From contig NC_068970.1 of NCBI RefSeq assembly GCF_016808095.1, forward strand, positions 26,642,501 through 26,706,500: a stretch of 64,000 bases of DNA. Reading direction: 5' to 3'. The translations under genes and the position numbers were made by a program. Positions 11,245-22,000 of the stretch are shown piece after piece. Within the stretch, counting starts at the first letter, position 1. Every line of letters begins with the position of its first letter. The notes beneath the pieces are model-generated. The model was not told the origin of the DNA. It searched no databases and saw only the letters and a list, made by a program, of their open reading frames with translations. This DNA comes from Vigna angularis. Its lineage: Eukaryota > Streptophyta > Magnoliopsida > Fabales > Fabaceae.

Positions 11245-14200
11245 ATGTCTAGAAGGCATTCTCCTAGGATTAGTGATAGTGAAAAAGAACATTTTTCTCT
11301 TCAAACTTTAGTTAATGAATTCAAGGAAATAAGAAGAGAAATGAATGAAGAGAAAGTCAATAGAGAGCTTCAAAATGCTGTTATTCAAGATGAGTTGAGA
11401 TTAATAAGGAAAAGTAAGTCTAGGGGAAGTCAGAGTGAAAACTCTCAAGAGGGAGGGATGTCTTTGAGTTTGGGTGATTATTACCCTCATCAGCCTTCTA
11501 CTTCTAGGAGGCATAGGAGAAATTCTCATGCACCCCCACCCCCTAAAGAAGTCAATGTTGTGTTGCCTCACTTCCATGGGAAGGACAATGTAGAGGCTTA
11601 TCTTGATTGGGAGATGAAGGTAGAACAATTGTTTGAATGCCACCAAGTAAGTGAAGAGAGGAAGGTCTCTCTAGCTACCCTAAGCTTTCAAGGGTATGCA
11701 ATGTATTGGTGGACTGCCTTGGTCCAAGAGAGGCTTAGACATCAAGCCCCTCTCATCCACTATTGGAATGATCTCAAGTCTGCCCTTAGGAGGAGACACA
11801 TTCCCTCCTACTATAATAGAGAACTCATGGATAAACTTCAAAGGTTACAACAAAGGTCTATGACAGTTGAGGAATATAGACAAAAGATGGAGTTGTATAT
11901 GATGAGGGCAGGCATAGTAGAAGGTCCAGAAACTACTTTAGCTAGATTTTTAAGTGGGCTCAATTTTGACATAAGAGATAAGGTTGAACTTCTACCTTAT
12001 AGAGATTTGAATGATCTTGTTCAAATGTGTATAAAGGTAGAACAACAAAACTTGAGAAAATCTTCTTCTAAAAGAATTCAAGTTCAACCTACTTTTGAAA
12101 AGAAAATTTTTAAAGAAAAAGAGCCATTTAAACCTCTAGCCAAAATAGAAGAGAGACCCAAGAAAGAAACACCCTCACACACCAGAACCAGTGAAATCAA
12201 ATGCTTCAAATGTCTGGGAAGGGGTCATGTAGCTACTCAATGTCCTACAAAAAGAAACATTATTTTGAAAGGCAAGGACATTTATAGTAGTGAAAGTGAC
12301 ACCCCAACTAGTACAAGTGAGAGTGAGGAAGAAGAGAGGGAAGAGGAAATATATGCTGATGATGGGCAACTGCTCATGGTGAGAAGGATACTTAGCAACC
12401 AACCAAGTCTTGAACACATATCACAAAGAGAGAACATCTTTCACACAAGATGTAAAATTCAAGAAAATCATTGTTCTCTCATTGTTGATAGTGGATCTTG
12501 TTGCAATTGTTGTAGCACAAGGTTGGTTGAGAAATTGAAGCTTGGTATTATACCCCATCCAAAACCTTATAAACTTCATTGGCTAAATGAAGATGGGGAT
12601 ATAATAGTCAAGAATCAAGTGAAGTTGGCATTTTCCATTGGGAACTTCAAAGATGAAGTTTTGTGTGATATAGTTCCCATGGAAGCATGTCATGTGTTAT
12701 TGGGGAGACCATGGCAATTTGATCATCAAACTATCCATCATGGTCTAACCAATACCATCACTATCCATCAAAAGGACAAGAAGTTTGTGCTTCATCCTTT
12801 GACTCCTACACAAGTGGCTAAGGATCAAGCACAAATGAAGTCTTTAAGAAAGCAAGAACATGATCAAAAGAAAAAGTCAAAAAGAAAGGAGGGTATAGCA
12901 ACAAGTGTGCCACCTAAGGTCACTCAACATGAAGTCCTTTTAAACAAAAAGACTTTAATCAATACACTTCAAGTTGAGCAACCTTCATATCTTCTTCTTT
13001 GTCAAGGGACACTTACATGCACATCTAGTGATTCAAAGACTTCAACTCCTTCTCCTTCCATTCAAAAACTTTTGAAAGAATTTGATGATCTATTCCCACA
13101 AGAAATTCCAAAAGGGCTTCCACCCATAAGAGGAATTGAACATCAAATTGATTTCATTCCAGGGGCAGTTCTTCCTAATAGGCCAGCCTATAGGACAAAC
13201 CCCCAAGAAACTAAGGAGATTGAGACACAAGTCCAAGAGTTGCTAGATAAAGGCTTAGTTCAAAAGAGTCTAAGTCCATGTGCTGTACCAGTGTTGCTTG
13301 TCCCAAAAAAAGATGGGAAGTGGCGCATGTGTTGTGATTGTAGAGCTATCAACAACATCACAATCAAGTATAGACATCCCATTCCTAGGCTTGATGATAT
13401 GTTGGATGAATTGCATGGAGCACAAATATTTTCAAAGGTAGATTTAAAAAGTGGCTATCACCAAATAAGAATTAAAGAAGGTGATGAATGGAAAACTGCC
13501 TTTAAGACCAAGTTTAGATTATATGAATGGCTAGTTATGCCTTTTGGTCTTACAAATGCTCCAAGCACATTCATGAGACTTATGAATCATGTCCTTAGGG
13601 ATTGCATTGGGAAGTTTGTAGTTGTTTACTTTGATGACATCTTGGTATATAGTCAAAATTTGCAAACTCATGAAAATCATTTGAGAGTTGTTTTAACAAT
13701 TCTTAGAACACACAAATTGTTTGCAAACTTTGACAAGTGTACCTTTTGTGTTGATAGTGTCATATTTCTTGGATTTGTGGTCACCAAAAATGGGGTTCAT
13801 GTGGACCCAGAAAAAAATAAAGGCTATCCAAGATTGGCCTCCTCCAAAGAATGTAGGAGAAGTAAGGAGCTTCCATGGGTTGGCAAGCTTTTACAGAAGA
13901 TTTGTTCCTAACTTCTCTAGTCTTGCTTCACCCCTCAATGAGTTGGTGAAAAAAGATGTTACATTCCATTGGGGGGATAAACAACAAAAAGCTTTTGAGC
14001 TACTCAAAGAGAAGCTCACACAAGCACCCATTCTAGCTTTGCCAAATTTTTCCAAAACTTTTGAGCTAGAATGTGATGCTTCAGGATTTGGCATAGGTGT
14101 AGTATTATTACAAGAAGGACACCCAATTGCATACTTTAGTGAAAAACTTCATGGTGCCTCTTGTAATTACCCCACCTATGACAAAGAACTATATGCACTT

Positions 14201-15874
14201 GTGAGGGCTCTTCAAACTTGGGAACATTACCTTGTTGCCAAGGAGTTTATCATTCATAGTGATCATGAATCACTTAAGTATTTGAAGAGCCAACACAAGT
14301 TACAAAAGAGGCATGCTAAGTGGTTGGAATTCATTGAACAATTCACTTATGTTATTAAATACAAGAAAGGAAAATCCAATGTGGTGGCTGATGCTTTGTC
14401 AAGAAAAATTAATCTATTAGCCACATTGGGAGCTCAAATTCTTGGATTTAATAACATTCTTGAATTATATTCACAAGATCTTGATTTTGCTCATATCTAT
14501 GAGGAATGTCTCAATAAGCCTCAAGGAGGATTCTATGTGAAAGAGGGGTATCTTTTTAAAGAAGGAAAAATTTGCATTCCCCAAGGTTCACATAGAAAAC
14601 TCCTTGTTAAAGAGACACATGAGGGAGGATTAATGGGGCATTTTGAGGTAGAAAAGACCCTTGGCATGTTGAAAGAAAAATTCTTTTGGCCTCACATGAG
14701 AAGGGATGTTCAAAGGCATTGCTTTAAGTGTATAACTTGTTTAGAAGCTAAATCTAAATCAATGCCTCATGGACTGTATACTCCTTTGAATGTTGCTTCC
14801 ACCCCTTGGGAAGAGATAAGTATGGATTTTGTGTTAGGTCTTCCTAAAACTTCTAGGGGTTTTGATTCTATCTTTGTGGTGGTAGATAGATTTAGCAAAA
14901 TGGCTCATTTTATACCTTGCCACAAAGTAGATGATGCAAGCAACATTGCAAAGTTATTCTTTAGAGATGTGGTTAAACTTCATGGGTTACCTAAGGTAAT
15001 AGTTTCGGATAGAGATACAAAATTTCTTAGTCACTTTTGGCGGACCTTATGGTCTAGATTAGGGACTAAGTTATCTTTTTCTACTACTTGACATCCTCAA
15101 ACAGATGGTCAAACTGAAGTAGTCAATAGATCTCTTTCCACTTTACTAAGGGTAGTTCTTAAAGGAAATCACAAATCTTGGGATGAGTACCTACCTCATG
15201 TTGAGTTTGCCTACAATAGAGTAGTTCATGGAACTACTAAATTGTCTCCTTTTGAAGTTGTTTATGGTTTTAATCCTTTGACACCCATGGATTTAATACC
15301 CCTTCCAAATTCTATTGATTTTGTTCATCAAGATGGGGTATCTAAATCTAAATTTATCAAAGATTTACATCAAAGGGTTAAAATTCAAATTCAACAACAA
15401 AATGAGAAATATGCCAAGAAACATAATAAGGGCAAGAAAGAGTTAATCTTCAAGGAAGGAGATTTAGTTTGGATTCATCTTAGAAAGGAAAGATTTCCTC
15501 AACTAAGAAAATCCAAACTCAATCTTAGAGGAGATGGACCCTTTAGGGTGATCAGGAGGATTAATAACAATGCATATCAACTTGATCTTCCTCCTGAATA
15601 TGGTGTTCATGCTACCTTCAATATATCTGATCTTAAACCTTTTGCAGGATTTGATAGTGAAGATGAAGATCTTTTGGATTTGAGGGCAAATCCTTCTCAA
15701 GAGGGAGGGGATGATACAAGAAGGTCTAACACCATAGGACCCATCACAAGAGGAATGGCCAAAAAGCTCCAAGATGAATATTCTCCTCAAGGTCAAGTAC
15801 TATTTGCTATCTTTGGATGGAAAATTGGAGAACAAGAAGATATGCCAAATCTGCCAAAACATGGAGAAGGGTAA
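11245..15874 (+). pseudogene. gag-pol polyprotein of the gypsy element, one frameshift and one stop
   Basis: The frame starts at ATG 11245. Visible parts (residues counted from this start): capsid-like gag about 100-270 with the YAMYWW motif; a CCHC knuckle CFKCLGRGHVATQC at 320-333; protease active site DSGS at 415-418; reverse transcriptase about 610-870 with the catalytic YFDD at 795-798. A seven-A run at 13811-13817 shifts the frame, and the first frame then stops at 13911. The other frame carries RNase H (starting FELECDASG), the integrase HHCC region and DDE core with SMDF and SDRDTKF. A TGA at 15089-15091 interrupts the integrase just before the HPQTDGQ motif. The same frame then runs through the GPY/F module to a TAA at 15872-15874. 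Overall length is about 1540 codons, normal for a single-ORF gypsy element. Confidence 0.9.
15699..15711 (+). promoter_or_regulatory. Polypurine tract
   Basis: AAGAGGGAGGGGA directly abuts the TG of the 3' LTR. It is also coding, within the SQEGGDD part of the integrase tail, so it is constrained both as the plus-strand primer and as protein. Confidence 0.85.
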
Positions 15875-16410
15875 AAAGGACATTTCTATACAAGAAGGGG
15901 TGTACTTATCCTTCTATGGGGGTTGCATTAGTAATTGTTTTTCTTCACATAAAACTCAATTTTCACGTGTTTTAGAAGCTAAACATGTAGCACATGGGTC
16001 CAGATCTGCAACGTGAAAATTGCTTGCTTAAAGCCTTGAGATTAATCTATAAAATCTCATAGGAAAAGCTTGTAAATCACTTTTGGATTGTAGTAAAGAA
16101 TTTCTGCTGAAATGTCTAGCAAATTCCTTCTCCAAGAGTCACTTCTTAGCTTGATCTCCATTGCAACTTCTTCCACTCTAGGAAGCCTTCTGAGTTGTTA
16201 ATCATCTCTCCAAGCTAGCCTCCATCTCCATTCACCATAAGCACCAACAATCCGCTGCCACACCTCCAAAGATCCCATCCAGAAATTTCAAGTCTGCACA
16301 ACAATCTGCAGCTGCTACCGCCACTGCTACCTTGGTTTCAGCTGTCTTCCAAGTCTCCCTGCATCTCCAATCTCACGGCTCTGCTTCTCTACATCTCCTA
16401 GGATGTATCA
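15712..16410 (+). repeat. 3' LTR of the gypsy element
   Basis: Same length and ends as the 5' LTR, and followed by the duplication CATTC. Bases 15712-15874 encode the end of the integrase frame, including the GPITRGMAKKLQ stretch, so the stop codon lies inside the LTR. Confidence 0.95.
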
Positions 16411-17605
16411 CATTCAATACAAACATACCTTCAATCAAACTCACTTCACTACCAATGAAATTCTGATTCTTCACTTTCACTTCTTTGTGAACTGAATCCC
16501 AATTTCTCTTATTCTTTTTGTTGTTGAATCCTTAATTTTGTTTCTAGTCAAAGCTCTATCAATCCCTAATTTATCACTATATCAATTTCGTTTTTTTATT
16601 TTATTTTTCTGAGCACTCTTTTTTTTCACATCATAGTGTTCTACATGTTACATGTTAGAAAAAAAATGTCACCACATCACATAATATTCAAGTTAACATA
16701 CACAATAAGTTAATGTTATCGATATAAATAATGTGAATAAAAAATGACTTATGATGCACATTAAACCATTTGGGGACGAACATATTGTCCCTAAAGTGGG
16801 TACCAAACGATCAATTAAGCTAAAATTAAGAAAAAGAAATATTATTGACGTAAAAAATATTTGTGTTCAAAGAAAAAAAAAAGGAGAGTATATATAAAAC
16901 ATAAGGTCCATGACATAAAGAATGCATAAACCTAACAAAATAATAATAAACCTAACAAAATAATAGTAAAGGGTACAAAAACTCGATCATATAAACTCGA
17001 CAGCTTAAGCTTGACCATATAAGTTCCACAATTTAAACTCGGATATATAAACTCGAGAGCATAAACTCAATCATATAAGATCGACCAAAATAATCTCTAA
17101 AGTACAAATTCGGCTCATTTCATTTATATTTATGTTATTTTAAGACTCTATTTAAGCCATTATGATATTAATATAACGTGAGTTAGAAATTAAACAGGTG
17201 ATTGATTGACATCTTAGCTTGATGAATATTAACACATTAATTTGAATGATGCTTTGATCTAGTTCGTAATGCGTTTGATTTTATGGGTTGATTCATGTTA
17301 TAACACCAATTAGAAGATTTTTGTAGTTTTCTCATAATAGCAGCACGAAAGTTTGAACTTATCAGTCTTCAAGGAGTCGTGCGGGGTAATCATCAACATC
17401 ATTTGGCTCATTCTAAGCGCAACCATTAATGACAGTCCTATGAGCTCTTACAGAATCATCAACATACATTTCTTTGTAAAAGAATGTCATTTCACTCCAT
17501 TAAACCTGTGAAGCTAAAATGTCTTATTCAATCGAACGACAATGGTAATACAAAAACAACTTGAACCATTTGAAAATGACAATAGAAAGGTTAAATATGT
17601 GGAAA
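16411..17605. other. Intergenic DNA, probable old MULE upstream flank and 3' UTR
   Basis: No coding similarity was recognised. The left part continues the sequence interrupted by the gypsy insertion, upstream of the MULE N-terminus. From 16978 to 17090 a degenerate motif near atataaactcga recurs about six times. The last 200 bp or so before 17606 probably include the 3' UTR of the minus-strand gene that follows. Confidence 0.5.
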
Positions 17606-18263
17606 CTATTCAGGTGGAGGAGGTGGTGGTGGTGCGTCTTTATTAACGGGTTTGCCTCTAGCTCTCAGCTTGTCAACTTCTTCTTTCATGGCTTCTTTTC
17701 TCCTTTTGCTAGCCAATATTTTAGCCATAACACCACTCACGCCCGGGTCCTTTTTCTCCGTCGGTGGTGGAGGCGGTGGACGCCTTGCTGCACCACTTGC
17801 CCTTTGCTCATCAAGCAAACCCAACCCCACCACTACCGCACCACTCAGCCCCATCAATGTCCTACACGCAATATTGTAATTGTAATAACAATGCACCATT
17901 CTTTATTTCATTTTATTAGGTAGCTTATTCGATTTATTCATTTAATTTCAATAGACTACAATAATAATAATAATGAGTAAAAGTAAAATATTTCTCTATG
18001 TTAAGAAGTTATAAAGTATTACCAGTTTTGCAGTTGCAGTTATAAAGGAGATACCTGCGATGCAGAGAGTGGCTACGATGAGAAGGGACTTGATGAAGAT
18101 CAGAGATGGAAGAGGGCTGTGATTGTTGATATTGGGGACCAAAGCTGGACACTGTTGACGTCGGAAAGTTACCATTTTTCTGAGAATAGAGGAGGGTCTT
18201 GCGGGCTCTCGAGGAGAGAGCTGCTGCAGCAGTGGTAGGAGGTGGTGTTAGTAAATGAGCCAT
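17606..18263 (-). CDS. Small plastid-targeted protein, possibly thylakoid lumen, function unknown
   Basis: Two exons, complement(join(17606..17861,18055..18263)), give 154 residues with ATG at 18263 and TAG at 17606-17608. The splice joins CGC AG to G ACA with a GT donor and an AG acceptor, and the frame stays open across it. Residues 1-67 are rich in Ser, Thr and Pro with almost no acidic residues, like a chloroplast transit peptide. Residues 69-95 read RR-TLMGLSGAVVVGLGLL-DEQRASGAA: a twin arginine, a hydrophobic stretch and an Ala-rich end that resembles a Tat-type lumen signal. The rest has two proline runs around a basic, helical DPGVSGVMAKILASKRRKEA block. I do not recognise the family. 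Gene reality is well supported by the clean splice; location is inferred. Confidence 0.75.
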
Positions 18264-19024
18264 TGGCTCCTATTCTGAAATGAGGAAGCAGAAGCAGAAC
18301 CAGAAGCAGTCAGGAATAGGCAAGTGGTTTATTGATTAAGTTTTGGTGGTTATCTCGTTACACGAAATAGGAAAATACTCGCTAACGTTAGTGTGGATGT
18401 TATTTGAATAAATGTGTGATCTGATAGTGGAAATCCATTGGCTCATTCCGGATAAGGTTCCATCCGTGGACCCTCACCAGCTTCGCCTTTATTTTAAATC
18501 ACGTTTTTTTGTTTATTAAAACCAAACGTATGCCTTTATGGTAGCAAGCCATCATCAAACAAAGCTCGTTGAACATCAATAACCATATCCATGATCGTGA
18601 ATGAGGGAATGAGAAGGCTCTACATAAATACAGATGGATAAGAAGAAATTCTGCTTTAGGATCAAGTGCTGATCAGCTTGCCAGTTTAAACGTAAAATAT
18701 TGCAAACAGTGCTCCAGTGCACATGTACAGAATTTAGAAAATCTGAGAGAAACAATTACATTTAAAATATAAGTCAAAAATGAAATTCACCCTTTTTGGT
18801 AAACTAAATAACTACTAAAATCGAACCTCCAAACCCTAACCTCATCCAAAACTCCCAAATCCCACCTTTTCCAAGCACCCACAAGTGGCCAGAAATTATA
18901 CAAATAATGTTCCTATAGAATAATCCTATAATACTATTACATCAATGGATGAAACTTTACATCTACATAATACAACATAATGTTTACACAGTCAATCAAT
19001 ATAATAACCAGTACTGACGTGTAA
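18264..19024. other. Intergenic: 5' flank of the small plastid gene and 3' UTR of SAC9
   Basis: About 760 bp without coding potential between two minus-strand genes. The part next to 18264 should hold the promoter and leader of the small gene, and the part next to 19024 the 3' UTR of the phosphatase gene. No clear TATA box or poly(A) signal can be singled out. Confidence 0.5.
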
Positions 19025-22000
19025 TTAAACTGCTCCCAGGCTAGCCCATTTGCCAAGGTCATATGGATCAGCATAGTAATACAGCTTAATTCTATTAGAC
19101 AAAGATAGCCCTACTGCCAGTGGAGAAATTCTAGTGCCAGAATCATCTTGTTCTGAGGGGTCATCAGTAAAAGCTGCAATATCTCCAAGTAGTTTGAAGG
19201 AAATTCTGCGAGTTTGTATCTGGCCAGAGAAATCAAAGTACATTGGTGTTCCCGCTCGTGCCTCTGGTAATCGGTACTCACCAATGGTGACCACGGTATG
19301 GGGTTCCTGAAATCAATCAAAATAGTCCGGTTGTTTCACCCATAAAAGATGAATAAAAAGGAATATTTCAAAAGTGGGGTGAGGAGGTGTAAAATGTAAT
19401 AAAAGAAAATGTCTTTATCCGACACCTCATGTTCATGGAATAGTTAGTTCATAAAAAGTCTTTAGAGAGCCAGAGGTCTCTAAATCAATCGGGCTCGCCC
19501 CTTTCTAATTAAACAAAAAATAGAATTTTAGCATAGACTAGGTGGTCTATGGACCCCTGATTCTATGCCTCTAGCCAATGTAACATAAAAATCATTTATA
19601 TTTCTTCACCTAAGAGCTTAAGATTTTCGAATTGCTATTTCATGATAAAAAAAGACTTAGACTTCAAAATATCATTAAAACTAAGACTTTCTACATTTTA
19701 CCCTTATTATGTGATCAATTGGTCTAAGAGTTGTTGTACCGATTGTATGAAGTCCAATTCGAATAAGCTTATTATTTTGGAGTACACATACATCCTAGGA
19801 AGGTTGGTTCCTATGTTCCTGACTTTTGGCTTCCTCTTCCTTCACATTGGATTAAATGTAACATACTTATGCTGATGGGACAGCTAAAGGTTCTCTTAGT
19901 GTATTTGGTTGTGGGATTATTTTTAGAGATCATCATGCTTCCATTGGGGATTATTTCTCTTCATAGCTTAGTGTTCATAATGCTTTATATGCTGAGATCA
20001 TAGGTGTCATTGGATTAATTTTTGGATTGAGTCTAACTCTCAACTTATTATTCAAACTCGGTCAAATACTAGTATTACTCCTTAGAATCTTCATTAATAG
20101 ATGGTTGAATTGTTGTGTGAATAGTAATACTACGTGCATTCATTGTTTGCATATTTTTAGAAAAGGTAATCAATGCATGGATAAAGTCATTATGGCACTA
20201 GATCTCAAGGTTATACTTGGTGGGATAATGTTCCTAGTTTTAGTTGTCCTGAGTTTTCATGAGATTTTTTATTTACCCTTTCAAAAAGGTTTAGGGATTA
20301 ATGGGTCAGGTTTGGTTCCCCCACTGCATTTATATTTTGTTCTTTCTTTTTATAATATTTTGAGGTGCTGCAAATGATTGATATTGTTCGTGGTGCCAAC
20401 ATAGTTGGGGTGGCAAACAACATAGAGATGCCTTAGCACTCTCATTTCTATTAAAGAAAATTGCTCTTATGGAAAATTTTCTATGAAACAAACGGACGAT
20501 CCATTTTTCTACTACTTCAAAATAGTACAACTTGTGCTTCTTCGTGGACATAATAAAAACATTTTGTGAATTAAACCCTGATGCCGTTTCTTATTATTTT
20601 AAAATTCATTCTGCACATTATTGTGTAGGTGCCAAACAACCATGGCCCGACCAAAAAATTAGGTACACAGAATCAGAGCTCTAATATACATAGCAATTCA
20701 TGGAAGGAGAATCTCCATGGATATATACCTAGGCAAGAGAAACGTGACAAAAGCAGAAATGTTTCAGTAACTACCTGGAGAACGGATACTTGAATGTGCA
20801 ATACGGCTGGAGTGATGTATCTGTCATCCACAAGGGAAGGAAAACGTTTGCTATGTACATCTGAAAAAGGTGAATGGGTAACCCGAGGCTTGATTGCACT
20901 AAAGGCATCTAGACGAAATCCAGCAAGCAAGGGAGAAACAGGAGACAGATACTGCTCCAGGACAAGATCATTGTCCATCAATCTTTCGGCCTCAATTGGA
21001 ACCTAATAAAAGAAGTTAATAGATATTTTTGAGACAGATAACTTCAAAAGCAAAATGATTATCACAAAAGGATTAAGCAAAATAGCGTAGATTTTACCTT
21101 GAATCTGTTTAGCTGTGGTGCTCTTTCCAACCACCCAGTCAGGGCCAACTGGTCAGAGCTTTGTTGTGGTTTAAGATCAACTTCCTTCCTAGCGGAGCTT
21201 CCAACCACTAAAATCCTCTTGGCATGAAGACAGGGTTCACTCTCAATAGATCCGCCAAATGAGGCACGTCGAGTTTCTTGTGCAAAAGGGTTCTCATCAA
21301 CAGACAACAGATTGAAGTCATTTCCAATATTCATAGAACTTGAACCAACTCGCTGAAGGCGTAAACTTATCCAAATTATGCGGCAGCGAACAGAATTCTT
21401 GAAGGGAAACTTCACATGTCTAGGCACTTTATGCTCTGTTCCTGACTTTTCAGGTCCATATAATTCTGAGGAAGAATTAATCATAGATTGCAGATCCCAC
21501 TTTCCCATTAAAGATCTTTCTTCCTTGTGTATTTTGTTACTTGCCCAAATTTGCACCTGCGCCAACATATTCCTAGAGTTTAACTTTAAACTGAAGGAAC
21601 AATAAAAGGAAATAAAGCACAGAGGAATGACATACGAATACTTACAATAGGAGCATCAGCCGCAGAGTAGCCACATGGGCTGACAATCAATATAACCCCA
21701 CTAACATCAGAAATATTGCCCAGGACAATTCCAAATTCAACGGCAGAGGTACGAGATGGAGCTTTCCAATATGATAACCCCAAACCAGAATTTAAAGGCG
21801 CAAGCAATGACAAAAATGGAGCAGAATCTGCAGCTGCTTCAACCTGCAATTTCATGGATAATGGTTATCGCATATAGATTTGTTGCAAAAGCAGGATTAC
21901 ACTTGCATTTGAAAGACCAGAATCATATTGGCTCCCCAATAAGAGAAAAATCTATTATTTTCCCTGCATGGTGGCAACACAAAATTTAACCCCATAATGC

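Larger units (their letters stand above)
8293..16410 (+). mobile_element. Near-intact Ty3/gypsy retrotransposon (chromovirus, CRM-like), 8118 bp
   Basis: Two 699 bp LTRs (8293-8991 and 15712-16410) differ at three positions by eye. Each begins TGATACA and ends TGTATCA, a 7 bp inverted pair. The target duplication CATTC is perfect (8288-8292 and 16411-16415). A tRNA-Met-type primer site follows the 5' LTR and a purine tract abuts the 3' LTR. The order gag, protease, RT, RNase H, integrase defines Ty3/gypsy. The integrase has a GPY/F module, no classical chromodomain, and its C-terminal coding runs into the 3' LTR. I recall that arrangement from CRM chromoviruses, so CRM membership is inferred. 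One frameshift and one stop in pol make it non-autonomous as read. Confidence 0.92.

Noticed and set aside
20027..20377. Independent plus-strand gene in SAC9 intron 12
   Set aside because: The frame is part of a LINE RNase H fragment with motif order running across different frames.
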